From contig OZ004582.1 of the NCBI GenBank assembly GCA_963924555.1, positions 2,108,001 through 2,172,000 of the forward strand: 64,000 nt of DNA, given 5' to 3'. The position numbers and the translations under genes are program-made. Shown here piece by piece: positions 46,871-57,964 of this stretch. Within the stretch, counting starts at the first letter, position 1. Each line of letters starts with the position of its first letter. The notes beneath the pieces are model-generated. The model was not told where the DNA came from and searched no databases. It saw nothing but the letters and a program-made list of their open reading frames with translations. The stretch is from Crambe crambe. Its lineage: Eukaryota > Porifera > Demospongiae > Poecilosclerida > Crambeidae.

Positions 46871-47167
46871 TCAAAAGCCCCCAAAATAAATGTTGGATCC
46901 ACACTTAACACACTGAAATTGCCACTTAGAGACCATCACTTGACTTGCTGCCTCATCATCAACTTCAAGGATGTCACGGTGATTCTTATACATGTGTTTT
47001 TTGTAAGAATGAAAATTAGCATATGATCGAGGGCAGCCTTCCAAGCCACAAGTGATGGATTCATGTGAATGAACAGCTCCTAGATGCCTTATAACCCCTT
47101 TCAAAGTAGTTGCTGCAAACAAGTCACACAGTGGGCACCTCCAACGTTCACCTTGGTGGGACATCAT
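46871..47167 (-). CDS. C2H2 zinc-finger ORF
   Basis: ATGATG at 47167, 98 codons. It has WRCPLCDLFAATTLKGVIRH with HLGAVH (C2H2 finger 1), then CGLEGCPRSYANFHSYKKHM with KNH (finger 2), an acidic linker and a final FQCVKCG. I recall the same two-finger amino terminus in repeated cnidarian, sponge and fish proteins. Whether it is a complete small gene or the first exon of a longer broken one cannot be decided; it lies between the HECT gene and the Harbinger gene on the same strand. Confidence 0.5.
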   Translation of the reverse strand: MMSHQGERWRCPLCDLFAATTLKGVIRHLGAVHSHESITCGLEGCPRSYANFHSYKKHMYKNHRDILEVDDEAASQVMVSKWQFQCVKCGSNIYFGGF

Positions 47168-47505
47168 TCTGACACTGCTGCATCAAAGGTCAAAGTGTAA
47201 GTCTATCCCGCGCCTGCCATTTCACCACCACATGCTCAATTCAAATTCAAGTGTACGTCAGCAAGCTTCTTGCAAGAGCTCTAGAGTGTCGATGGCTGCC
47301 AAATTAGTTCTGGTGTCTTACTTGTGTACACCTTAATGAGTGTGCGTATAGAGACTCATGTAGCACACCTTATTTGGTGTGACAGCAACACCAATTTTTT
47401 AAGCTTGCTCTTCCTCATTCCTATGCAATGATCCCTTTTATGAATACTTAGCATTGATAAGTGCCTTGAGTGAACCTATCACATAAAAATAATGAGCACT
47501 TATTG

Positions 47506-49708
47506 TCATAAGATTCTGAACTCACTAGCTGTAAGAGGTATGTCAGGAGTCACGAATAGTGGTTGCCACCAATGCGGATTTTCTTGGATTGATTTTAGAA
47601 CACCAAGCACAGCTAATCCCTCTTTAAACTGATCCATAACTGCCTTCATCTTAGTCATACAGTGGTAGTCAACTAATGAAGAAATAATTTCATGTCTATT
47701 AGCAAGTGAAGTTCGTGCCAATGCTTTGCGATATCCAGTAGCAAGTACAACCTCTTCAATTCCTAGAACCATCTGCCAGTCGTCATTCGTTTCTGCACCA
47801 TGTATCTGCATCTAATATCTAGTAATGTTACTAATATTTTACCTTATCAATGACAAATTTAAGGACAGGGTCAGGAATTTCGGATGAAGGAACCATGAAT
47901 CCTGTATAGCAACCAGTGGCTATATAGTCATACATGGGTTTTGCAAATACAGGCAATTCCGGACCACCTTGAAGGATGGACATAACTGTGTACACAACCA
48001 GTTGATAAAAATCTCGTTTCTATTATATATATCAGACTCTCATAATGAACATAATTGTATAAAAAAATAATACCTGAATGGCTATCATGTTGTTCTCCCA
48101 AAACTTTCGTGGAGCATTTCCTTTGAGTTTGATACTTCTTGGGCAAAAAGCCGGAAAAATTCTCTCTTGGGCCCACCATTATCTATTGCACCCTCTCCCA
48201 CAAATGTAACCTAACATTACAATAAAAATGGGGTTATAGCTAATTAAGTACCTTCAAAGTCTTATGGTAATCAAATTTTTTTCTTTTTGGCTTCCTTCAG
48301 AGCATCTTTTAATATCTAACTTCAATGCATAATTCTTCTTTAGTTAGCTGATGCCTAATAGTTTTGATTGCATCAGAGAGTGAATCTGGCTTCTTCCTGC
48401 ATTAATATATAACATCAATAGAGAGAGTAAGTAGATCAATATCTGAAGTTATGGAATCATAGCTTTGTTCCACTGAAATGATACTGCAATCCTGTGAAAA
48501 AAGATATATGCACTTATTCCTGTACGAATATTAGTGAATTATGGTAGATCAACATACGTACATCTGATAGTGGGAAAATTGGAGAGAGGGGGCTTCCAAC
48601 TGTGTATGGCAGATTATCCCTTTCTTTACTATAATTATAGCTATAGTATAACACTTTTTTGTGTTTACCTTGCTTTGCAACCATCATTAGACTTCAATTC
48701 AGCTCTAAAAATTATCATTATAATTTTAATAATGTGGATATTCACTCACAGAGCCTTTTTCAACATGTTCACTTAATTCCTCTATTCAAATAAGACATTT
48801 TTCAATTGGCTGCATCACATACATTATAATACATAATACAAACATTCATCACAACTTACGCCCTCTGGTAATGCTGTAATGGCCTAATGTAGGTGCGGGA
48901 AGTTCCTGCTCTCTGCTTTAGCATTCCAGGTGATGAGTGGGCAACCTTAGACAAAGGCTCCAAAACTCTGCTGTTGGGTTGACATTTGCAAAACTGGAAC
49001 CCCCCTCCATCCCTCAGCTTAGGAAAGGCAGTATATATTTCTTCCTTGAATTTATCAGCACTAAGTTCGAGGGTAATAAATTCTAGCTGTTTTTCTCCCA
49101 AGCCTGCTTGCTAGAGGTCATCCTTCTCTATATCTGTAGTAGGAATTTTTTCTTGGTCACGATAAGATAGGCACAAGAATCGGTGCTTCCAGACACACTT
49201 TTTCTTCTCTGTTGGCAAAAGGAAACAAGGAGGCTACTTCAGCTTCTTTCTTTCTCTGTATTTATCAGCATTGACCCCAGCTTTGATACGCCTAAGATTT
49301 TCCAGTGCTTTATCAATAAGAATGAAGCAAAGGGGATTACTTGGAATAAAGGATACTTTCATGTATAATCTTTAAGAAGTCATTGCTAAATATTATGTGA
49401 TGTGTACCAAGGTATTATAACTCTGCTCATGCATGTTGAAATATGGATGTCATTGCATGCACTAAGCAAGGAGTGGAGTTTACCCTATGAACCAAATTTA
49501 ATAGCAAATAATGTGTGGGAATAGCAGTTTGACAAGGGTCTATTCAAATTGTCCCATTAGTGGTAATCAGGGCCTATGTACCAGACTCTGTAGGACAAGG
49601 TGAATCTTTGGCGGCGGATGAGCTGGTACTACCAATTGATGCAATTACTTCTTGTATAATAGACTTCTTAGCATCTACCAATTCCTTCGCCGTTATACAT
49701 CTTGCCAT
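47506..49708 (-). pseudogene. HECT-type multi-exon gene, truncated before the catalytic cysteine
   Basis: Putative exon 1 from ATG at 49708 (MARCITAKELVDAKKSIIQE) with a stop after PTESGT. Then 49101-48856 (FITLELSADKFKEEIYTAFP, SRVLEPLS, TSRTYIRPLQ), small lysine-rich exons near 48400-48240, the HECT amino lobe at about 48185-48075 (GGPKREFFRLFAQEVSNSK then ENNMIAIQ after a frame shift), 47963-47848 (YDYIATGCYTGFMVPSSEIP) and 47811-47506 (MDQFKEGLAVLGVLKSIQEN, ending LTASEFRIL and a stop). The carboxy lobe with the active-site Cys is missing. Exon limits are approximate. Confidence 0.65.
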
Positions 49709-49792
49709 ACTGCAAAGTGACCATGTGACAGTTGTCAACTCTTAATAACGCCCACCTCAGAATAGGTGCTGCGCGCGCGACTACAGGAAATA

Positions 49793-49945
49793 TTAAATTT
49801 TCGATTCCAGAACGATCCAAGGTCCCAAGAAAGATACCGTTTGATGAACGTTCTTGAATTCGGTTCCAGAACGATAACGATCGGGATCCAACGTTCTTGA
49901 ATTTGTTGATTCCAGAATGATCCCCGAACGTTCTTGAATTCGATT
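49793..49945 (+). repeat. Tandem repeat of a palindromic word near the HECT gene start
   Basis: Four copies of aacgttcttgaattcg(g/a)tt(c/g)cagaac(g)at, each containing the palindromes gaattc and aacgtt. It lies just upstream of the start of the minus-strand HECT gene, as the 20-base subterminal repeats do in the 0.7-12.7 kb element, so it may be the subterminal array of a second element. Confidence 0.7.
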
Positions 49946-50038
49946 GCAGAACTTAGTGATCATTTAGAATTTGTAGTACCGATCTACTCCCCGAGGTATG
50001 AACTACCATGCTATGTAAATAACTCAGTTTTAAATTTT

Positions 50039-50068
50039 TGCGCGATATTCCCCTTTTTTCCAAATCCT
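50039..50068 (+). repeat. Terminal-type motif shared with the large element
   Basis: tgcgcgatattccccttttttccaaatcct matches gtgcgcgatattcccttttttcctaaatcct at 12725-12755 almost base for base, in the same strand orientation. At 12.7 kb it lies at the outer edge of an element whose body is to the left. Here too a HECT gene and its repeat array are to the left. A variant (tttcgcgataagacccctttt) follows at about 50193-50213. Confidence 0.55.
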
Positions 50069-50244
50069 AGGGTCTTATCATGCAAAACATTAAAAGCTGT
50101 TAAATGCTTGTAAAGTTTACAAGCTACATATAAAATGTACATGAGATATAAAATTCAAAGTGGTGATTTAAAAGCCATATAAATCTCCAGTTTCGCGATA
50201 AGACCCCTTTTCTCAAGTACTATCACATTTTATTATTTTAGACT

Positions 50245-50414
50245 TCAGAGTCCTTGGCTGAAACAAGGAGGATTATAGCTCAGGAAACAAAGAAAGGAAA
50301 TGGTTGGTCACAGTTCTGTTTCAGAAAATGTAAGTAAACTTGTGTAAGGCATGCATGTTATATATATATTTTTAGACCAATGAACAAAGTACACAAGAGG
50401 TGATCCACTCCCCC

Positions 50415-50445
<31 letters not shown>

Positions 50446-50780
50446 ACATTCATCTTGGTACACACACATTCATTTTGGTACAATTAATCCAGTTACGAAG
50501 AAAGATACGTGAAAGCTGGAGTGCTATAAGCAGAGATGAGAGTAGTGGTAGGCTTTTTTTTTCTCTCACATATACAAATTTCATTTGTTCAAGCCAATAC
50601 TGATACCTGTAGTCATTCTAATAAGGTGGCAGAGATCAGTTCAAATAATACTGCTAGGTTGTTTGTTTGCTTATCTGTGTTTGTTTGTTGTTTCTGCTTT
50701 GTATGATTACTATTATTTTAGAAAGCTCTTCAATTAATATAAAAGATGGTGACAGTGATCATGATGACACTAATTCAAAG
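50245..50780 (+). pseudogene. Possible 5' exons of the 50-53 kb HECT gene
   Basis: Three short exon-like pieces with splice-compatible borders: about 50247-50330 (SLAETRRIIAQETKKGNGWS, donor gtaagt), about 50490-50550 (LRRKIRESWSAISRDES, donor gtaggc) and about 50722-50780 (ESSSINIKDGDSDHDDTNSK, donor gtatca). The last resembles the acidic exon SSESEESSLPK of the HECT gene at 7.9 kb. A (C)n(CA)n simple repeat lies at 50410-50448. Confidence 0.35.
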
Positions 50781-50972
50781 GTATCATATATCCTACCACC
50801 ATTACCATGACTGTACAATAACCACCTATTATCAGGTGAATGAGACTGTTAATGTACCTTATAAAGTTATACTTGAAGAAGGTATGTGTATGATTATAGT
50901 TGATAGCCATAATCATGTACATAATATTATAGTACAGTGTATAAGCGTCCCTGATGTCCACCCCCAATTTAC

Positions 50973-52395
50973 AGTAGACCCTCATTTTTATCCGGCACCT
51001 CGTCCAAAATTAATTAAAATGCGCATGCGCATCAGTGCAGCAGTTGCAAATCATTAAAATAGACATGGCTGCTTTAAAAGGAAAAAATCGTGTTCATAAA
51101 CTAGAGGTGCTAAAGTTGATCGACCAGTCTGTTTCTTTCACTGTGATTAGTGAGAAGTACAACATTGGTAGAAGCACCGTTAGGAATCGGGAGAAGATCG
51201 AGAAATTAAGGAAGAGATGGTTACTATGGGGATGAAACGAAAAGCCAAGGTAATAAGAGTTGGCAAAGATGTCCAGTTAGATAAAGCCATATACCTATGG
51301 TTTAAACAAAAAAGAATGAAGGGGATACCTATATCTGGACCTCTACTTTGTGAGAAAGCCCTGGATATTAATAAGAAGCAGCTGCTTTCAATGCAAGTGA
51401 AGGTTGGAAGTGGCGATTTTTTCAAAGGCATGGAATTTCAGGGTGAAAAGGATCAGAAGTATAGTTTGGATCAAATATTTAACTGCGATGAGACTGGTCT
51501 GAATTTTCGTCTCTTACCTGATAAATCGCTTAAGGGATCTTTGAAAAGTCAGCTGATGGGAGAAAGAAAAGCAAAGACAGGGGGTAACACTAAATCTTTG
51601 CTCAGGTAATACATTTGTTCCCTTTGTAACTGTTCTGCTCATCCAGATGCAACAGAATTAGTGAGTGCTGATGGTAAAATCATTGCTAAATTTTTGCCAC
51701 CTAATGTAACTGCCCTGATTCAGCCAATGGATCAAGGTGTTATACAAGCTGTTAAGAAAAGTTATAAGAAGAAGGTGCTATCATTGCTGATGACAGAGGT
51801 TGCTCTATTGTTGATTATTTGAAGAGTGTCAACATGTTGAGCTTGTAGCGCAGGCATGGGATGAAGTTCAAGCAATAACTCTTCGCATATCATGGCAAAA
51901 AATTCTTCCATTGCCAAAGGAAGACTCGAATGATTCACTGTTAAATCTTTTTGAATTAGCATCTGATTTTGGTGAAGATCCTGTTGCTGAAGAACTGTCA
52001 AGCTCTACGTCAACTGGTGGCAGTCGGGGTTATGCCTATTATCGTGGTATGAGGATCAGACTTAGCCACAGTGCGATCAATGTTGTGGACTCTAACCTTT
52101 GACTGAATTCCAGGACTTATTTGAAGAGTTAGGGTATGGGATGGGATAAGATGAGATCACTGAATGGCTGCAGAGTGATGTCTCCGATTCTGGTGTTCAC
52201 TGATGCTGAGATTTGTGACATTGTTTGTCAACAAGACGCTGATATTCAAGATGACATAGACTCAGATGACGAAGATGACAATAAAAACTCCTACCCAGTG
52301 ACTCGTAGTGAAGCTGCTCATTACTTCGAGCAGTGCATGCTATGGTTAGAGCATCAGCCCGAAGCGTCTACTTACAATATACATGCTAATCTTTC
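50973..52395 (+). mobile_element. Tigger/pogo DNA transposon, right end lost
   Basis: The left terminus CAGTAGACCCTCATTTTTAT at about 50973, preceded by TA, has the form of Tigger-type TIRs. A matching right TIR is not found before 53100. The coding remnant continues until it fuses in frame with HECT sequence near 52395. The insertion lies inside a HECT gene whose 5' and 3' parts flank it. Confidence 0.7.
51065..52130 (+). pseudogene. Tigger-type transposase, broken
   Basis: ATG at 51065 opens a CENP-B-type helix-turn-helix (LEVLKLIDQSVSFTVISEKY, GRSTVRN). A frame shift near 51215 leads to the second DNA-binding domain (DKAIYLWFKQKRMKGIPISG). After an internal deletion the DDE domain starts (YSLDQIFNCDETGLNFRLLP, first Asp). 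Another deletion leads to [13 protein letters not shown], where the expected second Asp before Asn reads Cys, and then [18 protein letters not shown] with the third acidic residue. A stop follows. The carboxy tail continues in the next feature. Confidence 0.8.
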
Positions 52396-53079
52396 ACATT
52401 ACAGCATTCTTGGTGCTATTCTTTCGCATGGGTTTATGTCATGTGGTTTTCTCCCAATACAACTATCCTTTCCTGTTATAGCAAATACATTGCTTGGATG
52501 TGATGTGGTCATTCCAGATGGAATAATTATTGAGTCATTTATAGATTTTATCAGTAGCTATGAAAGCTCTATTTTTCATCAAGCTTTGAAATATCAGGGA
52601 GCTACTTTTCCAAGCAAACTACAGGAATCTTTAATGAGAGAAGGATGGGTTGCTGCCAAACAGCAGACTACTATCCATTTTGGAAAGATTTTTCAGTACA
52701 GAAATTGTATGGTCTTTATAAAGCTCTCACTCACGAATCTGTCATCAATAGTCTCACCATTTCTGATGAGCTGGATGCTAATCAATCAAGAGTTTTTTTC
52801 TATTCAAAGACATTTATAGGGAACCTAGCAGATCGTGATCTCACAAATTTTGCAAGATTCGTCACAGGAAGTTCAGTAATGCTGGATAAGACGATATCTG
52901 TGTCTTTTAACAGCACAGTTGGCTTGGCCCGAAGGCCTATCAGCCATACGTGTAGCTGTATACTGGAACTTTCAACCACGTATCTTACATACCATGTCTT
53001 TGCAGAGGAATTTCTCACAATTTTGAGGAGTGATATAGCTTGGCCATGGATGGTGTGTGACAAGGCACATTTCAACTGA
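52136..53079 (+). pseudogene. Tigger tail fused in frame to HECT carboxy lobe
   Basis: A single ORF (52136-52819) starts with the Tigger carboxy tail (DAEICDIVCQQDAD, SEAAHYFEQCMLWLEHQPEA), then from about residue 85 becomes HECT (HYSILGAILSHGFMSCGFLP, LSFPVIANTLLGCDVV, IESFIDFISSYESSIFHQAL). After a frame shift near 52650 the HECT carboxy lobe continues to 53079 with the active-site-like Cys in SHTCSCILELSTTYLTY. So the 227-codon ORF is a chimera between two unrelated element genes. I see no splice site or Tigger end at the junction; a deletion is the likely cause. Confidence 0.7.
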
Positions 53080-53142
53080 ATGAGAACTCACATTTTCAAG
53101 TATTATAATTTCCCCATATTGCTCTATTTGAAGTATCAGCCA

Positions 53143-54089
53143 TTAAACAAAAGTTTTGCATAAACCTGAAATGGTGCAACTTTTTGATCCCAGGAAGTTT
53201 CCTGAAGCGAGTGGCAATGTCCAGTCAAAAACAGGAACAACAGTGGTACCATCTTCAGTAACGAGTTGGGCGAAGTTGCATTGAGCCGAGTCGTTTACAA
53301 CCTGTGCAATGGCCTGCAGGCTCTCCACCTTGGTCCTTCGATAGAGCCGCTTGAACAGACCAAAGCACCAGTCCGGAGCAAACTTTGTGTGCCCTACCAC
53401 GAGAAAAGACAAGGTTATCTGGGTGTGTCGTCCTGTCATTGCACGCCAGGCCAGTTACCAGAGCATGCAGTTCTTCTTGTTCTGGCCTGTGCAGTTGTTG
53501 GTGTGGAGAAATACCTCCTTCTCTCCAAGGCCATGGTGGTCAACGAAATAGTCCAGCTGACTGATGACGGTGTTGGCACCCTTGCCACAATCTCCTGCCT
53601 CGTCACAAAGAAAATTCACCTGACAAGGCAGCGCTTTGCAATTCACCCCAAAAACTGAACACTTCCTTGCAGTCAGGAAGTAAATTGGGCCTGGCTGTAG
53701 GCACCTGTTGGGCATAGTCAAAGCTGTTGTGCCCGGATGTCTCTGGAATTTGCAGGTGTTTGTGATGCAAGAGGAGGTGGCTGAAAGTTGTTGTTGGCAC
53801 TGGTGAAAAACTCCTTGATACTGCGCTTACAGTCATCACAGGTGGTCTTGTAAAATGACCGCTCACACTGCACTATCCTGAGGTGCTCCTGAGCTTCCTC
53901 CACCACACTTGACTTCTGCCTTTCGGGATAATTTGCAGCCTTCAGGATTGCTGAACTGTTTTGTTGGTAAGTGCAGCAAAGGTCCGTCATTGGCTTCATC
54001 AGTCGAATTGACGGAAGTTGCTTTCTCCAAAGCTGGCAAAAAGTGGAGTAAGCAACAGTGTGTACGGAGTCACTACTGTAACCAGGCAC
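53143..54089 (-). pseudogene. DUF7869-like gene of a repeated family
   Basis: Minus-strand order: YSTFCQLWRKQLPSIRLMKP, TDLCCTYQQNSSAILKAAN, CERSFYKTTCDDCK, then after a frame shift near 53720 QPGPIYFLTARKCSVFGVNC, DEAGDCGKGANTVIS, HTNNCTGQNKKN, a TAA (53455-53457), and TGRHTQITLSFLVVGHTKFA, DWCFGLFKR. The phrases DNC-x-GQNKN and VGHTKF-x-D-x-x-FG characterise a family I know from corals and sponges as DUF7869; here the Asp of DNC reads Asn. It may have an RNase H-like fold, but that is inference. It is divergent from the gene at 54337. Confidence 0.65.
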
Positions 54090-54336
54090 ACAACCGGGGC
54101 ATGCTGCTCTGTGTAGTTCAGTTAATTAGTTTAATGTACGTACTTTACATGAAATTAAGTACATATTTATCACCCCTAAAGTTAAAAACATAAAAATTTT
54201 CTATCACTAAGGGTGGCAATTTTTGTTTTGCATCTTTTGTGTTTCCCAGTTGGCACAAGTTTTACACATCATAAACACATCATATAATGTTAATGTCCAT
54301 GTTAATTAAAGCAAGTAATTAGAGGGTGTACATTAT

Positions 54337-57300
54337 TTGGAGCTCAGTGTGCACATAGAGCAGCTGGCTAGTATGTCCTCCAAAATAAAGTTTCCTGGTC
54401 CTTCAAACTTAGCCCAACCAGCTCCTATACTCCTGGAAACAGACTGGACTAAGTGTGTTATTTGCCAAGGAGAGAAAAATGAGAAGCTTGTCTGCCCTGC
54501 TGAGTCACTAAACCAAGGTAATATTGGAGCTGGTTATGTTAAACTAGCAGAGGATGTGACTGCTTTCAATGATGTGAACTGCTTGCCTAAATAGTTCGAT
54601 ATTTCAAGAATAAAAGCCACATTGCAGAGGCATAAGGCAAAATTTCATAGTACCTGTAGGCTTGAGTACAGTAAATCTAGACTGCAATGAGCTATGAAGA
54701 GGAAATGCCTTGATGAAGACCCAACAACATCAAGTGGCACGAATTTGAAGAAGCCATGCAGGGAATATGCTAAAGGAAAGGATGATCATCTCTGCCTATT
54801 TTGTGAAAAACCTGCCAGCCCATCTGAGCCACTTCATGAGGCTATGATCATCTGGAGATCTCATCGCTAGTGAAGCAAAGTATCATGCCAAGTGTTTAGT
54901 TGCCAGAAAAAAGTGATGACAAATTAATGGAGAAGCATTATGCACGAGCGTTTGCAGAGCTTCTTGCATTTATTGAGGAGACACTTGCTAACAGAGAGGA
55001 ACAAATACCAGTGTTTAAACTCTCTGATCTTGTTCAGCTTTATAAAGACAGACTTGTTCAACTAAAAGTGATTTCTCCATCTGAATGAAGATGTTGGCTC
55101 TGCTTTGCGGTTAGTGTGTGAAAATGATGCAGATGATGAGGCATACATACTACTAGTACCATTGAATGAACTCCTTGCTGTCGTAGCACTTGTTTGGTGA
55201 TTAATGTTGTCCACTGCAGATGTGGTGAATGCACCCTGCTTAAGCTGTGGTGGGCACACAGTCTTCAACCGATAGTGGAAATTTCAAGAACTCTATCATA
55301 CGACACTGATAAACCAAGCTCATAAAGGCTCTCCACTAAAGCTCGCTTACGTGTCTTGGTATGCATTATTTGCCACTGTGAGACAAACTGTTGAAGATTA
55401 TAAGCTGGCAAATACTCAACAAAGCCTGGTTTGTGTTGCAATTGATTGTTCAGTGATGCTGGCGCCATGACAGAGCATTGCCACAAGAGTTTGCAAGGAT
55501 AGAGGGATAGCATCAACTTGGCAGTTTGCTGGAAATGCATCATTAAACTCAGTGGTTTTATTCAAAACTTGCTTGCGAACTATTTGTGTACCAATTTTCC
55601 AACACTTCAGTAGCACTGACCAGACTACGATATATGAACCAGTCATGGCACCTGAAGGATCTTCTGAAAGTATTCCGCAGTTGACTAACCTGCCTCGGTA
55701 CGCAAGTATCCCCAGTGACTGAAAGCAAATTATGTTGTCCAGTTCCCAGATTAAGCCAGCCTGTAGAATGACTCCAGCTCTCCAACTGGAATACAGGTGT
55801 GCATACATAACTGTTTATTATTGCCCTTTTGTAGGTGGCTACAGCATGTTGTCTGCTGCCTTTATTTCAAGAAGATGCAGCTACAGTTGCAATGGTGAGA
55901 CACTCACTTGATGTCATCAAGAAAGTGGTAGATATTACGAACAAAGGACAGACACCCGTTGTTGCAGTTGACCAGCCACTGTTTGCAATAGCAAAGAAGA
56001 TCCAATGGAAGTGGTCACAGGTTTATGGAGAAGATAAATTCTTGGTTATGTTTGGAGGACTTCATATCGCTATGAAAGTACTAGGAGATCTTCTCAAAGG
56101 ACATCAGCATTGGTCCAGGCAGGAGTTGCAACTGCTGGCACTGCAGATGCTTTTTTGAAAATAGCACATATCACACGCACACGCCGTGCTCATCAGGTCA
56201 CAGCTTCTGCCTTATATCAAGAATTAGAAGAGGCTTACCAAGAGTATATAACCTCAACGGAAGCAGGCATTGAGCCCAATAGCCTGGAAGATTGGTGCAA
56301 GCAATGTTTAAGTTTTGGTTCACAGTCTTGCAGTTGGAACTAAGTGTATTGATTTTGTGCATTCCATTCGGACTGGTAACTTCGACCTCTATGTCCAGTC
56401 ACTTACAAGGCTCGTGCCCTGGTTTCATCTCCGTGATATGGTGACCTTATCACACTTGCATCCTAGTCTCTATATGGAATTTGTGAAGGGTCATTTTACT
56501 GTGCAGAAGACAGAGCATTCATTTTCGAACATGGCAATCGACCAAGCGCATGAGCAAAATAATTGTATAGTGAAGGATGATGGTGGTGCGGTTGGTCTTA
56601 CTGAATCCCCAGCAGCTCTTCGAAGATGGATGGTCAGTGGGCCTGAGATGGCAAGGCTAATCAACGACTTTGAAGCATCAGTCCATCATTCCAAGGATAT
56701 GGTTGACATGCGCCATCATGAAAGCTTTGAAAGCTGCATTTGGTGAGTATGGAAATCCATTCTTAGAATCTAGCAGTGACCTAATGGTTCTTGATACAAA
56801 AGACATCACCAGTGAAGCAGTCATCGATACAGTGAACAAAATTGAGGAATTGGGTCTGAAGCAGTACAAAGATTTTGTGAAGGAACGCCTCGTAGACAGG
56901 TCGAAGCAACTGGATGATGTCATCAAGAAGAATTTACTGTGCCTTTTTAGTACACCGACAAAAAGGCAAAAGGCACAGGCAATTGACTACGCACAAAGTC
57001 TGATATTGTCCACTGCCTCGAAGACACAGTTGTGGTTGAAGAGGATACTAGTCTGGTTGTTGCTGATGTGGTTATATTGTTGAAACTGTAAAAAATTCAA
57101 AGATTATGCTCAGGATGTTTTCCTTCCTTACATTTTAATGCAGCTAGATAAAGCCCAGAGAGTGGATATAGTGTGGGACAGCTACAAGGCAGGGTCATTG
57201 AAGCAGCAAACAAGAGAGAAGAGGGGGAAAGGAGTTTGTCGAAGAGTAGCAGCTAATAATTCCATACCAAAAAATTGGGGGGAATTTTTGAGGCTTGATG

Positions 57301-57935
57301 ACAACAAGAAAGAGCTGTTTGCCTTCCTAAGTAGGGAAGCTATTACTGTGGAAACAGACAAGCAAGTGATCAGCACACTGCTTGAAGATGTTGTCTGTCG
57401 ACAGGAAAGAAATAAGGACGGCCTTTCTCCCTGCTCACACGAGGAAGCTGATACGAGGATGATGGTCCACGTTGCAGATGCAGCAAAACAGTACAATTCC
57501 GTTATTATACGTACTGTGGACAGTGATGTTGTTGTCTTAGCTGTGTATGTGTTTGCTTGCCTTACACCATCTCTGAATTCTCTTTGGGTTGCTTTTGGTA
57601 CTGGCAAGAGCTATCGACTGATTCCTGTGCACCGTATATGTTCAGCACTTGGTCATCAGAAATGTTTAGCACTCCCAATGTTCCATCGATACTGTTTCAA
57701 GTTTTTCCAGCAGGGGAAAGAAGTCAGCATGGGACACGTGGGATGTGTTTCCAGAGCTGACAGTGACCCTTAGTGCACTGATGGGAAGGCCAGGGGTTCT
57801 GGAAATCTTGTGTCAATGAGACAAGGGTCGATTTGTTCGCACGAAAAGGCAGAGACATCTATCGTATCCCACCAACACAAGGTAGTCTTCTTCAACATGT
57901 GAAGAGAGCTGTTTATATTGCTGGAGTCAATCGTT
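54337..57935 (+). pseudogene. Long uncharacterised repeated gene, broken, with internal inversion
   Basis: Plus-strand blocks in family order: TDWTKCVICQGEKNEKLVCP (zinc-binding start), HLCLFCEKPASPSEPLHE-like cysteine pair near 54790, VFKLSDLVQLYKDRLVQLKV, DVGSALRLVCENDADDEAY; then 55835-56750 with CCLLPLFQEDAATVAMVRHS, GEDKFLVMFGGLHIAMKVLG, HITRTRRAHQVTASALYQEL, MAIDQAHEQNNCIVKDDGGA, LRRWMVSGPEMARLI; then 57138-57690 with RGKGVCRRVAANNSIPKNW, PCSHEEADTRMMVHVADAA, VIIRTVDSDVVVLAVYVF, LWVAFGTGKSYRL; last GRDIYRIPPTQGSLLQHVKR near 57910. The acidic HEEADTR/DSDVVVL part suggests a nuclease-like fold, but I cannot prove it. I know the family only as uncharacterised cnidarian and sponge proteins of over 1000 residues. 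Many frame shifts. Confidence 0.65.
55150..55830 (-). pseudogene. Inverted internal segment of the 54.3-57.9 kb gene
   Basis: Within the plus-strand gene, this segment codes on the minus strand for the blocks missing from the plus strand. In minus order these are QVLNKTTEFNDAFPANCQVD, IPLSLQTLVAMLCHGASI, KTRKRALVESLYELGLSVSY, DRVLEIST, then VCPPQLKQGAFTTSAVDNIN and TTARSSFNGTSS. In the family these belong between the DVGSAL...DEAY block (plus, up to about 55150) and the LLPLFQED block (plus, from 55838). The segment has therefore been flipped in place. About 150 residues expected after SSFNGT are missing. Confidence 0.7.
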
Positions 57936-57964
57936 AAACCCAATGATGGAGCTTCCACAACCTG

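Noticed and set aside
52390-53142. Right Tigger terminus downstream of the HECT fusion
   Set aside because: No inverted copy of CAGTAGACCCTC was found in this stretch.
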